Source of the DNA: Schleiferiaceae bacterium
GTDB taxonomy: Bacteria > Bacteroidota > Bacteroidia > Flavobacteriales > Schleiferiaceae
Direction: 5' to 3'
DNA length: 64,000 nucleotides
Assembly: GCA_018401735.1 (NCBI GenBank)
Contig: JAGYKI010000001.1
Location: 62,001-126,000 of the forward strand
The notes below the pieces were generated by a model. It did not search any database. It was not told where the DNA came from and was given only the letters and a program-made list of their open reading frames with translations. Positions 1 through 8,568 of this stretch are shown piece after piece. Numbering within the stretch: position 1 is the stretch's first letter; every line of letters begins with the position of its first letter. Both the position numbers and the translations under genes were made by a program.

Positions 1-119
1 AAGCCAGTGGGATAAGACTCATCGATATCGCCGCTTAATTGCCGAAAGTCTAAACCCAATGCCTTTAATAATTCAGCCCGGCGCGGCGATTGTGAACCCA
101 GAACTAGTTTAGAATTCAT
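1..119 (-). CDS. maf: Maf-family nucleotide pyrophosphatase, partial (C-terminus outside window)
   Basis: Reverse-strand translation from an ATG at 117-119 gives the Maf N-terminal signature: LVLGSQSPRRAELLK followed by LGLDF and, near the window edge, GDIDESYPTG. Maf proteins are cytoplasmic nucleoside-triphosphate pyrophosphatases that hydrolyse non-canonical or pyrimidine NTPs; SxSPRR is the substrate-binding motif of the family. Only about 39 residues are inside the window, so the subfamily (dTTP/UTP or m7GTP type) cannot be assigned. It follows the UbiA gene by one base on the same strand and is probably the last gene seen of a minus-strand operon starting at 2292. The 3' end is cut by the window, not by mutation. 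Confidence 0.85.
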   Translation of the reverse strand, partial: MNSKLVLGSQSPRRAELLKALGLDFRQLSGDIDESYPTG

Positions 120-120
120 A

Positions 121-1041
121 TTAAAAGTATTTTAAGGAAAGGGTGAAAACCAACATACTTAAAATCCCGGTCAGCATAATAAGCTTCAGTAACATACTTA
201 TCTTTTTATAGTCGCTAGGGCGATGCGCTAAAGCACTTTTGTAGATAAGATACACGAGCGGCGCTACAACTAAAATAAAAAGATAAAGAGAGGATGATTT
301 ATCGTTTCCAAAAATATCGTAACTATAATAGGCGAGGGGCACAATATGGCTAATGAGCAGGAAAATTAGAATCGCCTTAAAAACCCCAGCTGATAAAATA
401 AGCGCTAGGGTTTTATACTCGGCTGCTTTATCGCCTAATTTATCTTCTGCATCTTTAACCATTTCGCGCATAAAACTGATGCCGAATGCAAAGAGGGAAT
501 AGGCTAAAATAACTTCCATGGTTTGTGAAACCTGCAAAGCATTTTCATCATTAGCCGCTGGGAGTATATCGAAAACACCTACTAAAAATACGGGTAAAGC
601 GCTTAGAGCCGCTACAATGAAATTGCCTAAAAAAGGGCGGGCTTTTAAATCGTAAGCATAGAGGTAAAGTATCACGGCGGCTAAGGGAGCAATCATCCAC
701 AAATCATCTACTTCGGCTTCTTGCGCTAATAGGTAGGCGCAGGCAATAGCAATAATTACCGTGGCATAATAAAGGTTCCAAGCGGTATTTTCCTTAATGC
801 TCTTGCCAATAGTGATGCGTTTCGGTTTATTAAGGGCATCGACTTCCAAGTCGTATAAATCGTTTATAATATAACCGCCAGCGGCAAGTGCCATGCTACA
901 TAATACGCCTAGAAAAAAGTAGCCGTGATTTAAAACATGGGGCAAATGAAGGCTTTCAATAATGGCAAAGCGAATAAGGTATTGCACTAAAGCAATAATC
1001 AGCAAATTGGGCCAGCGGATGAGTTTGAAAAAAGCTACCAT
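121..1041 (-). CDS. UbiA-family prenyltransferase (geranylgeranylglycerol-phosphate geranylgeranyltransferase-like)
   Basis: A 306-residue multi-pass inner-membrane protein with about eight to nine hydrophobic helices. The first aspartate-rich motif NDLYDLEVDALNKPKR (about residues 61-76) is the UbiA NDxxDxxxD prenyl-diphosphate/Mg2+ site; the second motif is REMVKDAEDKLGD near residue 193. UbiA enzymes attach a polyprenyl chain to an aromatic or glycerol-phosphate acceptor in the membrane. Flavobacterial proteins of this type are usually labelled geranylgeranylglycerol-phosphate geranylgeranyltransferase, but the acceptor cannot be read from sequence. The start overlaps the 3' end of the HAD gene by 7 bp, indicating translational coupling. 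Confidence 0.85.
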   Translation of the reverse strand: MVAFFKLIRWPNLLIIALVQYLIRFAIIESLHLPHVLNHGYFFLGVLCSMALAAGGYIINDLYDLEVDALNKPKRITIGKSIKENTAWNLYYATVIIAIACAYLLAQEAEVDDLWMIAPLAAVILYLYAYDLKARPFLGNFIVAALSALPVFLVGVFDILPAANDENALQVSQTMEVILAYSLFAFGISFMREMVKDAEDKLGDKAAEYKTLALILSAGVFKAILIFLLISHIVPLAYYSYDIFGNDKSSSLYLFILVVAPLVYLIYKSALAHRPSDYKKISMLLKLIMLTGILSMLVFTLSLKYF

Positions 1042-1574
1042 GAAAAATCTTCTTCTAGCATCCAGTTGTTTTGCACCTTTAAAGTCTGTTCAATTACATC
1101 TCTTACGCAAGTTTCGCCCCCTTTAAAGGGAGATACGTAATCGGCTAAAGTTCGAATTTCAGGAACGGCATTATTCGGCGCACAACCCAGTCCCGCTCTT
1201 TCAATTAGAGGATAATCGGGAATGTCATCGCCCATATAAAGCATGTTTTCTTCCTGCAAATTTTGATGCTCGTAAACCGCTAATAAATCCTGCCAAGCGT
1301 CTAATTTATACGAAGCCCGCATATAGATGTCCGTTAATCCCAAGCCTTGTAAGATGCTTTTAACGCCTTCACAATGTCCGCCAGAAATAATTGCTACGAT
1401 ATAGCCTTTTTTAATGGCCAACTGCAGGGCATATCCGTCCTTACTATTAAGGTTACGTATGGGATGTCCATCTTTTGAAATCTGAAACTGTCCGTTGGTT
1501 AACACTCCGTCCATATCAAAGACAAAGGCTTTTATTTGAGGGAGGATTTCTTTATAATTTTTCTTCATTATCAC
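1035..1574 (-). CDS. HAD-IIIA phosphatase, KdsC-like
   Basis: A 179-residue compact HAD hydrolase without a cap domain, the size of KdsC (3-deoxy-D-manno-octulosonate 8-phosphate phosphatase). Motif I is FVFDMDGVLTNG (about residues 18-29) with both nucleophile aspartates; motif II is the IISGG segment near residue 63; motif IV is MGDDIPDYPLI near residue 114. KdsC acts in the cytoplasm on Kdo-8-phosphate for lipopolysaccharide core synthesis, but the same fold occurs in other sugar phosphatases, so the substrate is inferred. The start overlaps the upstream DUF2520 gene by 23 bp and the end overlaps the UbiA gene; a Maf/UbiA/HAD/DUF2520 order is common in Bacteroidota. Confidence 0.8.
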   Translation of the reverse strand: MIMKKNYKEILPQIKAFVFDMDGVLTNGQFQISKDGHPIRNLNSKDGYALQLAIKKGYIVAIISGGHCEGVKSILQGLGLTDIYMRASYKLDAWQDLLAVYEHQNLQEENMLYMGDDIPDYPLIERAGLGCAPNNAVPEIRTLADYVSPFKGGETCVRDVIEQTLKVQNNWMLEEDFSW

Positions 1575-2292
1575 CGAGGATAGCGTTGCTAATTAGTTTG
1601 TAGATTGTTTTTGAATTTGCATCGGGTAGCAAACTTATATGTTTTTGCAGGGTGGCAAAATCTTTTCTTTGGGCTGGACCAGTTTGTCTTTCCGCGGGAT
1701 CTTGCGTATCAATTTGCTTTACCTGCTCCTCAAGCAAAGGTTTAAGTAATTCTAAACTCAAGTTTTTATCTTTTAATATAAGATGCGAGAGGTGATATAG
1801 GTAATTGCTGAAATTATGACTGACTACCGCGGCAAGGTGCAAACTGGCTCTATCTTCCGAATTAAGGCGAGCGGAAAGTATTTGATTGTGGCTACAAAAT
1901 TCTTCCAATTGTACTAAGCTTTGCGGATCTTTTGCTTCGAGGCAGAAAGTTATTTTTTCGATGGGCGTCTGAGCATCGGGACGCAGACTCATAGGCGGGT
2001 AAAAAATTGCTCGAAAGGGATGCTTTTTAGCGAGCGCATCTAGGGAAACCGTGCCAGAACTATGCGCTATAATGCCTTTGCAGATGGGTAATTGAGCGCT
2101 TAGATCGGCAATACTATCATCGGGGACGCAAATAAGGCATAGATCGAAATCACCATTAAAATTGCTGAGGGCCTCTACTTGAGCGCAAGCTCTGCGCGAA
2201 AATAGGCAACATTTGATGCCCTTATTTTTAAAGGCAGCGAATAAATACAGGCCTACATTTCCTGCTCCGATAATAGCAACGCTCTGTATCAT
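1552..2292 (-). CDS. Rossmann-fold oxidoreductase-like protein with DUF2520 domain
   Basis: A 246-residue protein. The N-terminus VAIIGAGNVGLYLFAAF is a GxGxxG dinucleotide-binding beta-alpha-beta unit, and the C-terminal half (about residues 120-235) is the all-helical DUF2520 domain with an LHLAAVVSHNFSNYLYHL segment. Overall architecture resembles F420/NADP-dependent reductases related to ketopantoate reductase and pyrroline-5-carboxylate reductase, but the substrate of DUF2520 proteins is not known. First gene of the minus-strand maf operon. Its 5' end abuts the divergent T9SS gene, so the promoters of both genes must lie within a very short region or within coding sequence. Confidence 0.8.
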   Translation of the reverse strand: MIQSVAIIGAGNVGLYLFAAFKNKGIKCCLFSRRACAQVEALSNFNGDFDLCLICVPDDSIADLSAQLPICKGIIAHSSGTVSLDALAKKHPFRAIFYPPMSLRPDAQTPIEKITFCLEAKDPQSLVQLEEFCSHNQILSARLNSEDRASLHLAAVVSHNFSNYLYHLSHLILKDKNLSLELLKPLLEEQVKQIDTQDPAERQTGPAQRKDFATLQKHISLLPDANSKTIYKLISNAILGDNEEKL

Positions 2293-2383
2293 GGCCCAAA
2301 ATTACAATCCTCCTTTGCTAATCACATCATTCGAAATAGCTATTCTTTATTTTTTATCTTGGGCATCCCTAAAATTCTCTGCA

Positions 2384-4321
2384 TTGAAGAACCCGTACTC
2401 TACATTACTTACTATTGGCTTAACTGTTTTGTTGTCAATTCTTGCTTCTTTCTCTAGTAAAGCTGCCCATTTAATTGGGGGCGAAATAAGTTATAACTGT
2501 GAAGGTAATAACCTTTATACCATTTCATTACGAATTTATCGTGACTGTGCCGGTGGTGGTGCGGCCTTTGATAATTCAGCAGCCGTGGCCATTTACGATA
2601 TCAATGGAACTTTTATTACTCAATTAAATATTCGCCAAGGTCCGGTGCTTTCACTCAATAATAATTTAACCAGTGACCCTTGCGTTACGGTTCCCCCTAA
2701 CTTATGTGTTGAGTATACCGACTACATTGATACAGTAACACTTGCCCCTATTTTAGGAGGCTATACTTTGGTGCATCAGCGCTGTTGCCGCAATGCGATT
2801 ATTGGTAATGTGGTTAATCCAGGGTCCATCGGTAATACCTATTCGATAACGATTCCTAGTATGGATACCACATGTAATAGTTCGCCGCAAATTACGCTGC
2901 CGCTCGATAATGTTATTTGCTTAAATCGTCCAGCTAATATTGATATTCAAGTAACGGAGAGCGACGGTGATTCTTTGAGTTTTGAATTGTGTCAGATCTT
3001 TAGCGGTGGAGGCCAAGGTGGCGGAGGCTGTAATTCAGTAATTCCCAATCCTCCCTGTCCGCCGCCATTTACCAGCGTAGCCTTTGCTGCTCCTTATACT
3101 TTTTTAAATCCAATTCCAGCGGCGCAGCCTTTTACGGTGAACCCCCTTACGGGAAGGTTAACGGGCACCCCCGCTCAATTGGGAAATTACGTTGCGGGCA
3201 TCTGCATTAGCGAATGGCGTAATGGTCAGCTTTTAAGTACAGTTCGTCTCGATTATCAATTCGCGGTTAGCAATTGTATTCAGAACGTAATTAGCGACAT
3301 GAAAACGCCATTGGAAGAGCCGCAAATTCTTTGCGATGGTTTAACGGTTCAGTTTGAAAATGAAACGCAAAATGCCAATAGTGTACTGTGGGATTTTGGC
3401 GATTTAAGCACCAATAGCGATACCAGTAGTGCGAATACACCTCGATATACTTATCCCGCTCCTGGCACTTATATGGTTACCTTAATTGCCAATCCTGGTC
3501 AACAATGTAGCGATACAACGGTAGTTCCTTTTGAGGTGAAACCAGGCGTAGCGCCCGAAATAATTTGGGACGGTGTGCCTTGTTTTGAGGTGCAGAATTT
3601 ACAGTTTGAAGCTTTTGGTAACTTACCGCCTAATGCCCGCTACCGTTGGGATTTTGGTGGCGATGCCCTCTTACCAAGATTCGATGCTTTCAGCGTGTTC
3701 GGTTTAAGTTGGGCCACTCCTGGTATTAAACCCGTAAGCTTAACCGTGTTTTGGGATAGCTGTTCGGTTACCGTTACCGATACTATTGAAATTACCGAAG
3801 ACAGCACTTATGTAGATGCGGGACCAGATACAACCATTGCTAGGGGAGAATTTGCACCGCTGCAATCTACCTATGCGGCTTCCTATTACTGGTATGCAAG
3901 CGTACCCGTTAAATTCGATAATCCTTTTGCCCGTTATCCTAACGCCGAAATTCGCGATGAAGACGATACGGTTACCTTTTATGTGCGCGTTACCGATATT
4001 TACGGTTGTCAGGGTACTGACTCCATGCAGGTTTTTGTTCTGTCGGACAGGAATGTCGCCGTTTATAATATAATAACCCCTAATGGAGATGGCTTAAATG
4101 ATTTTTTCGATTTAAGCCCTTTGCGACTCAATGGCAACTGCAATTTAGAAGTATTCAACCGCTGGGGCTCTCCAGTTTATTCTGCTAATTCGTACAGAAA
4201 CGATTGGGAAGGAGTAGATGATGATGGCAAGCCTTTAGCTGATGGTACTTACTATTATGTAGTGAAGTGCGGGGACGTTGTGGAGAGTACCGGACCGATT
4301 AGTATTCTGCGGTATCGGTAG
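2384..4321 (+). CDS. Secreted PKD-domain protein with gliding-type (CHU_C, T9SS type B) C-terminus
   Basis: The open frame extends back to 2213, but that part overlaps the divergent gene; the likely start is a TTG at 2384, which puts a clean signal peptide (hydrophobic core LLTIGLTVLLSILASF, cleavage near SKAAHLIGG) at the N-terminus. An ATG at 2291 is the alternative. The mature region starts with a cysteine-containing beta-rich domain, then PKD-like domains (motifs VLWDFGDLS and YRWDFGGD). The last 85 residues are the gliding-motility-associated C-terminal domain (IITPNGDGLNDFFDL, VFNRWG, DGTYYYVV), which directs type IX secretion and SprF-dependent attachment. Predicted cell-surface adhesin-like protein, ligand unknown. 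A possible small internal frame at 3816 is a shadow. Confidence 0.8.
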   Translation: MKNPYSTLLTIGLTVLLSILASFSSKAAHLIGGEISYNCEGNNLYTISLRIYRDCAGGGAAFDNSAAVAIYDINGTFITQLNIRQGPVLSLNNNLTSDPCVTVPPNLCVEYTDYIDTVTLAPILGGYTLVHQRCCRNAIIGNVVNPGSIGNTYSITIPSMDTTCNSSPQITLPLDNVICLNRPANIDIQVTESDGDSLSFELCQIFSGGGQGGGGCNSVIPNPPCPPPFTSVAFAAPYTFLNPIPAAQPFTVNPLTGRLTGTPAQLGNYVAGICISEWRNGQLLSTVRLDYQFAVSNCIQNVISDMKTPLEEPQILCDGLTVQFENETQNANSVLWDFGDLSTNSDTSSANTPRYTYPAPGTYMVTLIANPGQQCSDTTVVPFEVKPGVAPEIIWDGVPCFEVQNLQFEAFGNLPPNARYRWDFGGDALLPRFDAFSVFGLSWATPGIKPVSLTVFWDSCSVTVTDTIEITEDSTYVDAGPDTTIARGEFAPLQSTYAASYYWYASVPVKFDNPFARYPNAEIRDEDDTVTFYVRVTDIYGCQGTDSMQVFVLSDRNVAVYNIITPNGDGLNDFFDLSPLRLNGNCNLEVFNRWGSPVYSANSYRNDWEGVDDDGKPLADGTYYYVVKCGDVVESTGPISILRYR

Positions 4322-4386
4322 GAGGAGAAATCTTTGAAGAATTTTATCTAGCTTTTAATTCTCATTCTTAAAAAATTACCGTTATA

Positions 4387-4743
4387 AATAGCGAAAAAGA
4401 ATGGAAAGGCCGGCTCGCGAAGATTGACCAAGGTCACAATGATCTTTTATATGCCCGTTAGCATGTTAGTATAGATAGAGCCTTGAAATTGGAGAAGAAA
4501 TAGCGGCAGAACCAGATCAGATGAAGGCTTTTCAAATTTGCACTTCTATAGTTAGGGCATAAATTTCTGGACTTTTACAGCGAAATTGATATTGAAGAAG
4601 CTAACTATTTCCTTGAGCTTTGCTATCAAGAGAATATGATTTTCGAAAAGTTGATACAATTTGCCCGAAAGTATTAAACAAGAGTTAACCTAGATGATGA
4701 CCATCTCTTCTTTCAACAATTTATTTGGCTTTTAGGCAAATGA
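4387..4743 (+). pseudogene. Decayed gene of unknown family (helical protein remnant)
   Basis: No open frame covers this stretch, but three frames together read like one protein. About 20 codons from 4387 (EWKGRLAKIDQGHNDLLYAR) end in a stop, a short piece follows in another frame (AEPDQMKAFQICTSIVRA), and from 4561 one frame continues KFLDFYSEIDIEEANYFLEL, passes one TAA at about 4675 and resumes in the same frame with DDDHLFFQQFIWLLGK and a stop at 4741. The residue composition (acidic, aromatic, leucine-rich) is protein-like, unlike random translated spacer. Family not recognised. An intact terminator follows at 4762, oriented for the opposite gene. Confidence 0.45.
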
Positions 4744-4761
4744 TATGACCTAATTAGCCAA

Positions 4762-4790
4762 AAAAAGGCCGTTCTTTCAAACAGCCTTTT
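4762..4790 (-). terminator. Rho-independent terminator for the 4813-5748 lipoprotein gene
   Basis: Stem AAAGGCCGTT / AACAGCCTTT with loop CTTTCA and one C-A mismatch. On the minus strand the stem is followed by a run of seven T, which is the polarity expected for the gene ending at 4813. Confidence 0.75.
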
Positions 4791-4812
4791 ACTCTCTATA
4801 AATCTTTTGTTC

Positions 4813-5748
4813 TTACAAAGTGGTACTCACCGAGTTGATATACTCAAACTTAGCGGTTTCCTTATCCAAGGACCAAATTACGGTTATAAAAGTGGGGGTA
4901 AAGCTAAATCCAGGGGCATAAGCTCCCTCAAGGTCACTATCTGGTTTAAGAATGTAATGTTTGATAGGAGTAGATTTTGTTCCAATTACGTCGTTTATAC
5001 TATATGCGGCACCAAAAGGAGTATACTCTCCAATATTAACGCCCCAAGCAAAGGCGGGATTAGCGCTTCCGCTTACAATCATTGGATGTCTAAAAGGCTC
5101 ATCTTTCTTAAAAAGAACAGCGCTACTGTCCGCATTCGGAATATCCGCATCCCAAACACTGATGGAATCAACATTGCGTATGTAACCAGAAACAGCGGTT
5201 GCTTGCAAGTTGGCGCCCAAACTTTGATAGTTGGCCGCAACCATGGAGCTCGCTAAGTAAGTTTCGATATAAAAACTACCACCTGCAGTATCTCTCCAAA
5301 ACTTTACTTTACTATCAATTACCCAGGCAGTATCATTGCTGCTTACCAGGTGATTTACAGTGGCAATAGGTCTGCGATTTAACTCTTTTTCTATGCTTAC
5401 GACAGCATTTGCTAAATCCAAAGCGGACTCATTTAAATAGAGGCTAGGAGCAGGGTCTAAGGGTTGGTTTAAACTGATACTATCGGTTAAACCATTATAT
5501 AACGGGCTACTTTGGCTACCTACCAAAGACATGTAATTTACTTGTTTAGGATAAAGATCTTGAATTGTAGCGCGCAAAATATCGTAATTAAAACCAGTAG
5601 CGGGTTCATACGACGCGATAAGCAATGCATTTTTAGTTTCGGGTAAAGCAAGGCCATCCGTTGGGTAACCTAAAACGGGTGCAGGGGTTTCTTCCTCACA
5701 TGCTGCGAAAAACATTGAGGCCGTTAATAATACTAAGATTTTCTTCAT
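4813..5748 (-). CDS. Predicted outer-membrane or periplasmic lipoprotein, unknown function
   Basis: About 311 residues. The frame is open to 5763, but the Met at 5748 (MKKILVLL) gives a standard lipoprotein signal peptide with lipobox MFFAAC, Cys at residue 17, followed by acidic EEETP, a common surface-export-like composition for Bacteroidota lipoproteins. The mature part has no motif I recognise; it carries aspartate- and serine-rich beta-type sequence (for example VWDADIPNADSS and SFTPTFITVIWSLDKE at the C-terminus). The ALLIASYEPATGFNYD segment slightly recalls Omp28-type proteins, but the thioredoxin-like cysteines of that family are absent, so I do not assign it. Single-gene unit with its own terminator. 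Confidence 0.75.
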   Translation of the reverse strand: MKKILVLLTASMFFAACEEETPAPVLGYPTDGLALPETKNALLIASYEPATGFNYDILRATIQDLYPKQVNYMSLVGSQSSPLYNGLTDSISLNQPLDPAPSLYLNESALDLANAVVSIEKELNRRPIATVNHLVSSNDTAWVIDSKVKFWRDTAGGSFYIETYLASSMVAANYQSLGANLQATAVSGYIRNVDSISVWDADIPNADSSAVLFKKDEPFRHPMIVSGSANPAFAWGVNIGEYTPFGAAYSINDVIGTKSTPIKHYILKPDSDLEGAYAPGFSFTPTFITVIWSLDKETAKFEYINSVSTTL

Positions 5749-5885
5749 GGATAAAAATTTCACGTCAAAGTAATTATTAAAAGGGAGTTTCCTCCTCCGC
5801 TTTAATTCTTATTTAAAAAGGATTAAAAATCGCGATCCTTAGCTATAGCGATGAATTAGGCTAAAAAGGTTGGCTTAGCAGGCTT

Positions 5886-6869
5886 TTAATTTAGTTTTAA
5901 ATCAATGTAAATGGGCAAATGATCGCTAAAACCTTCATTATAACGCATACCAAGGTAAGTTCTATAAGGCTGCATGCCAGGATAGCGATTATCTTCTTCC
6001 AGTAAAAATGGCGCTCTAAAACAGCCGAATTCACCTACCTTATCAATCAACTCCTTGCTAATAATTAGTTGATCGAGATAGGCCCATTGACCTTTATAGC
6101 GATGCGATCCCTCGGCCGCATCTAGCGAAAGCATCAAATTTTTCAAGTCTGAACTTTCTCCTATTTCCTTACCTGCTTTTAATATCTCCTGCACACTTTT
6201 GTTCGTGGGCTCATCATTTAAGTCGCCCATAATTAATATATTCTTTCTTCCTTGCGCTTGCAATGAGTCCACTTTACCGCGCACTAATTCGGCTGCGGCT
6301 AAGCGCTTGTATTCCGAGGCTTCTTGACCACCATAACGACTCGGCCAGTGACAGATAAAAACATCAAGGCTATCACCACCCAGGCTTACAAATTGACTAA
6401 ACAATACATCGCGACTGCGAAACGCACTATCTGAAGCGATGAATAAGGGAAAGGCTTGAGAGTAAATTAGTTTTAACTGATCCTTATCGTAAATTAAACC
6501 CACATCTATTCCACGTCGGTCGGGCGAATTATAATGGACAAATTGATACTTATACTTAGCAAAAACTTCAGTTTTTATCAAATCTTCTAAAACCAATTCA
6601 CTTTCTAACTCGGCCATACCCATTAAGGCGGGCACTTTGTTGCCGCTCATCGCCAAGCAAACTTTAGCAATTTTGTTTAACTTTTGATAGTAACGATAGA
6701 AAGACCAGCCTTTTATTCCTTCAGGAGTAAATTCCTCATCATTTACCAGACTGTCGTCGCTAGGATGAAAAAGATTTTCGACATTATAAAAGGCGAAGCG
6801 ATAGCTATCTTGACCCTTTAGTTGCGTGCAGAAAAGGGCTAGGGCTAACAAAAAATAATGCTTTTTCAT
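5886..6869 (-). CDS. Secreted endonuclease/exonuclease/phosphatase (EEP) family protein
   Basis: 327 residues with an N-terminal signal peptide (HYFLLALALFCTQLKGQ). EEP-fold motifs are present in order: FYNVENLF (metal-binding Asn, about residue 29), MGMAELE (catalytic Glu, about residue 86), GIDVGLIYD, ICHWPSRYGG (His), MGDLNDEP (Asp/Asn pair, about residue 215) and FSDHLPIYIDL (C-terminal Asp-His). Family members cleave phosphodiesters in nucleic acids, inositol phosphates or lipids; the signal peptide points to an extracellular or periplasmic phosphodiesterase or nuclease, substrate unknown. The CheR-like gene lies 3 bp upstream on the same strand, suggesting one transcript even though the roles differ. 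Confidence 0.85.
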   Translation of the reverse strand: MKKHYFLLALALFCTQLKGQDSYRFAFYNVENLFHPSDDSLVNDEEFTPEGIKGWSFYRYYQKLNKIAKVCLAMSGNKVPALMGMAELESELVLEDLIKTEVFAKYKYQFVHYNSPDRRGIDVGLIYDKDQLKLIYSQAFPLFIASDSAFRSRDVLFSQFVSLGGDSLDVFICHWPSRYGGQEASEYKRLAAAELVRGKVDSLQAQGRKNILIMGDLNDEPTNKSVQEILKAGKEIGESSDLKNLMLSLDAAEGSHRYKGQWAYLDQLIISKELIDKVGEFGCFRAPFLLEEDNRYPGMQPYRTYLGMRYNEGFSDHLPIYIDLKLN

Positions 6870-6872
6870 ATT

Positions 6873-7733
6873 CTAATTTTTGCGGTAAATATTATATTCT
6901 CCCGTAACTAAAGAGAAAGTATCATTTAATTTCTGTAATCTCAAAATTGATTCCTTCTCGCCAAGAGCCAAAAAGGCTTTATCCTTCATATGTCGGCTTA
7001 GGTTGTTAATTAAATGGTGCTGCTCATCATACTGAAAGTAGATCAATACATTCTTGCAAATTACCAAATCAAATCTTTCCTCTAGTTGAGAATGACAAAC
7101 ATCAAAGGTTTTAAATTCGACCTTCTCTAAAAGACTTTCGTCGAGATAAGCTTGCGACCCTGCGCCTAAAAAGTAATGGTCTAATTCTCTATAACCACCT
7201 GCTCGTAAATAGTTTTCGTGGCCTTCGATTAGATCACTTTTTTGAAGTTTGGGTTTATATGCCTCCTTCAAAATATTCTCGCTTATATCAGTTGCTACAA
7301 TTTTACTGCGCTTCAAAAGGCCATTTTCTTTAAGAATGATGCACAAGGTTGCCAGTTCCGCACCGCTACTGGAACCGACTAGTAAAACGTTAAAATCAAC
7401 TACTTTTCTAAAAAAAGGCAGAACGTTGTTTTTTAAATCTTTAAGGCTTTCGGGTTCTCTAAAAACTTGTGTAACATTAACGGTAAACTCGCTTAAAAAC
7501 CTCTGAAAAGAAATACTTCCCTTTTGCAAACCTGCCTGTAAATCTGTCAAAGAATTTAGCTGCAAGTTTTTAATTGTTTTCCGCAGGCGCCTTTCGGCAG
7601 ATGCGCTATTATACCACTTCAGTTTAAACTGATACTCACTTTCTATGTATTCATGAAAGGCATCAAGCTCTGAGACTGAAATTTGCAGGAGATTATTTCT
7701 CTTAATGTAATTACCTTGCGCGGGCATTATCAA
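6873..7733 (-). CDS. CheR-like SAM-dependent methyltransferase, stand-alone
   Basis: 286 residues. CheR N-terminal helical region (about 15-95) contains SASAERRLRKTIKN and ends with TVNVTQVFREPESL, the family's NxTxFFRDP-type motif. The catalytic Rossmann domain has ATDIS (SAM ribose-binding acidic residue, about 142) and FDLVICKNVLIYF (motif IV, about 226). CheR enzymes methylate glutamates of chemoreceptors using SAM. The SAM loop is unusual: GSSSGAELATL replaces the usual CSTGEEPYS, losing one of the two acidic residues. No MCP or flagellar gene is present in the window; the only other CheB/CheR sequence is the fusion kinase at 57674-61312. A second in-frame Met at residue 3 is an alternative start. 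Confidence 0.8.
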   Translation of the reverse strand: MIMPAQGNYIKRNNLLQISVSELDAFHEYIESEYQFKLKWYNSASAERRLRKTIKNLQLNSLTDLQAGLQKGSISFQRFLSEFTVNVTQVFREPESLKDLKNNVLPFFRKVVDFNVLLVGSSSGAELATLCIILKENGLLKRSKIVATDISENILKEAYKPKLQKSDLIEGHENYLRAGGYRELDHYFLGAGSQAYLDESLLEKVEFKTFDVCHSQLEERFDLVICKNVLIYFQYDEQHHLINNLSRHMKDKAFLALGEKESILRLQKLNDTFSLVTGEYNIYRKN

Positions 7734-7743
7734 GATTTAGTTT

Positions 7744-8568
7744 ATGCAAAAATGCCTTTTATTCTTAATCCTGAGTTATCTTCTTTCGGGCACTTATCAA
7801 CCAATTTACGGGCAAAACTTCATAAGCATAAGTGAAGACTTAATAAGTGATTCATGGTATAATTCCGGTAGATGGTTCAAAAAACCCAAGGAATTAAAGA
7901 AGCCAGCTTTACTCGGTCTTGGCGCTATAGCTCTTGTCTCTGCTACAATGGTGTTTGATGAGCAAATTCAACCGCAAATAGCTCAAGGAAGCCCCGAGCA
8001 GTTTTCCACTTTCTCTCAAATTAGTGAACCCTTCGGGAATCCATTAAAAATGGGAATTCTCGCATTAGGCAGCTATTATACTGCCGGTTACCTAAAAAAT
8101 GTAAACATAAAAGGAGCTTCATCCGCTGCTTTGCAAAGTATGCTAACCGCTGGAGTTGCCGCCATTACTATAAAATTGTTAGTACATCGTGTGCGCCCAG
8201 AAGAACAATTATTATTTGATCCGTATCAATTTAGGGGCGCTTCCTTCTCAGGGGAAAATCTTTCTTTTCCCTCGGGGCATAGTGCCACCGCTTTTGCATT
8301 TGCGGCCTCAGTCTCAACTTACTACGAGAATGACTGGCGTATTGCGGTTCCTTTATACATTGTAGCAGGCCTTACCGCTTATCAAAGGGTACACGATTTT
8401 AAACATTGGCCTAGTGATGTTGTGGCTGGCGCGCTGCTAGGAACTTGGATTGGGACTAAAATTGGTACTTGGCAGCGAGAAAGAAGTAGTCCAATTCCAA
8501 TGAGGCTTGGTGTGGTCTCCAACCAATGGGGAGGAACCAGTCTTAATTTCAGTTTTACACTCGATTAG
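7744..8568 (+). CDS. PAP2-superfamily membrane phosphatase
   Basis: 274 residues with an N-terminal signal sequence (CLLFLILSYLLSGTYQPIYGQ) and several hydrophobic helices. The acid-phosphatase signature KX6RP / PSGH / RX5HX3D is complete: KLLVHRVRP (about residues 143-151), FPSGHSATAFAF (about 177-188) and YQRVHDFKHWPSD (about 219-231), so catalysis is probably intact. Family members dephosphorylate lipid phosphates such as undecaprenyl pyrophosphate or phosphatidic acid at the outer face of the inner membrane; a C-terminal beta-rich tail (RLGVVSNQWGGTSLNFSF) is typical of Bacteroidota versions. Only 10 bp separate it from the divergent CheR gene; its 3' end overlaps the convergent gene by 4 bp. 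Confidence 0.85.
   Translation: MQKCLLFLILSYLLSGTYQPIYGQNFISISEDLISDSWYNSGRWFKKPKELKKPALLGLGAIALVSATMVFDEQIQPQIAQGSPEQFSTFSQISEPFGNPLKMGILALGSYYTAGYLKNVNIKGASSAALQSMLTAGVAAITIKLLVHRVRPEEQLLFDPYQFRGASFSGENLSFPSGHSATAFAFAASVSTYYENDWRIAVPLYIVAGLTAYQRVHDFKHWPSDVVAGALLGTWIGTKIGTWQRERSSPIPMRLGVVSNQWGGTSLNFSFTLD

Noticed and set aside
2213..2383. Upstream extension of the T9SS gene
   Set aside because: It overlaps the divergent DUF2520 gene and disrupts the signal peptide.
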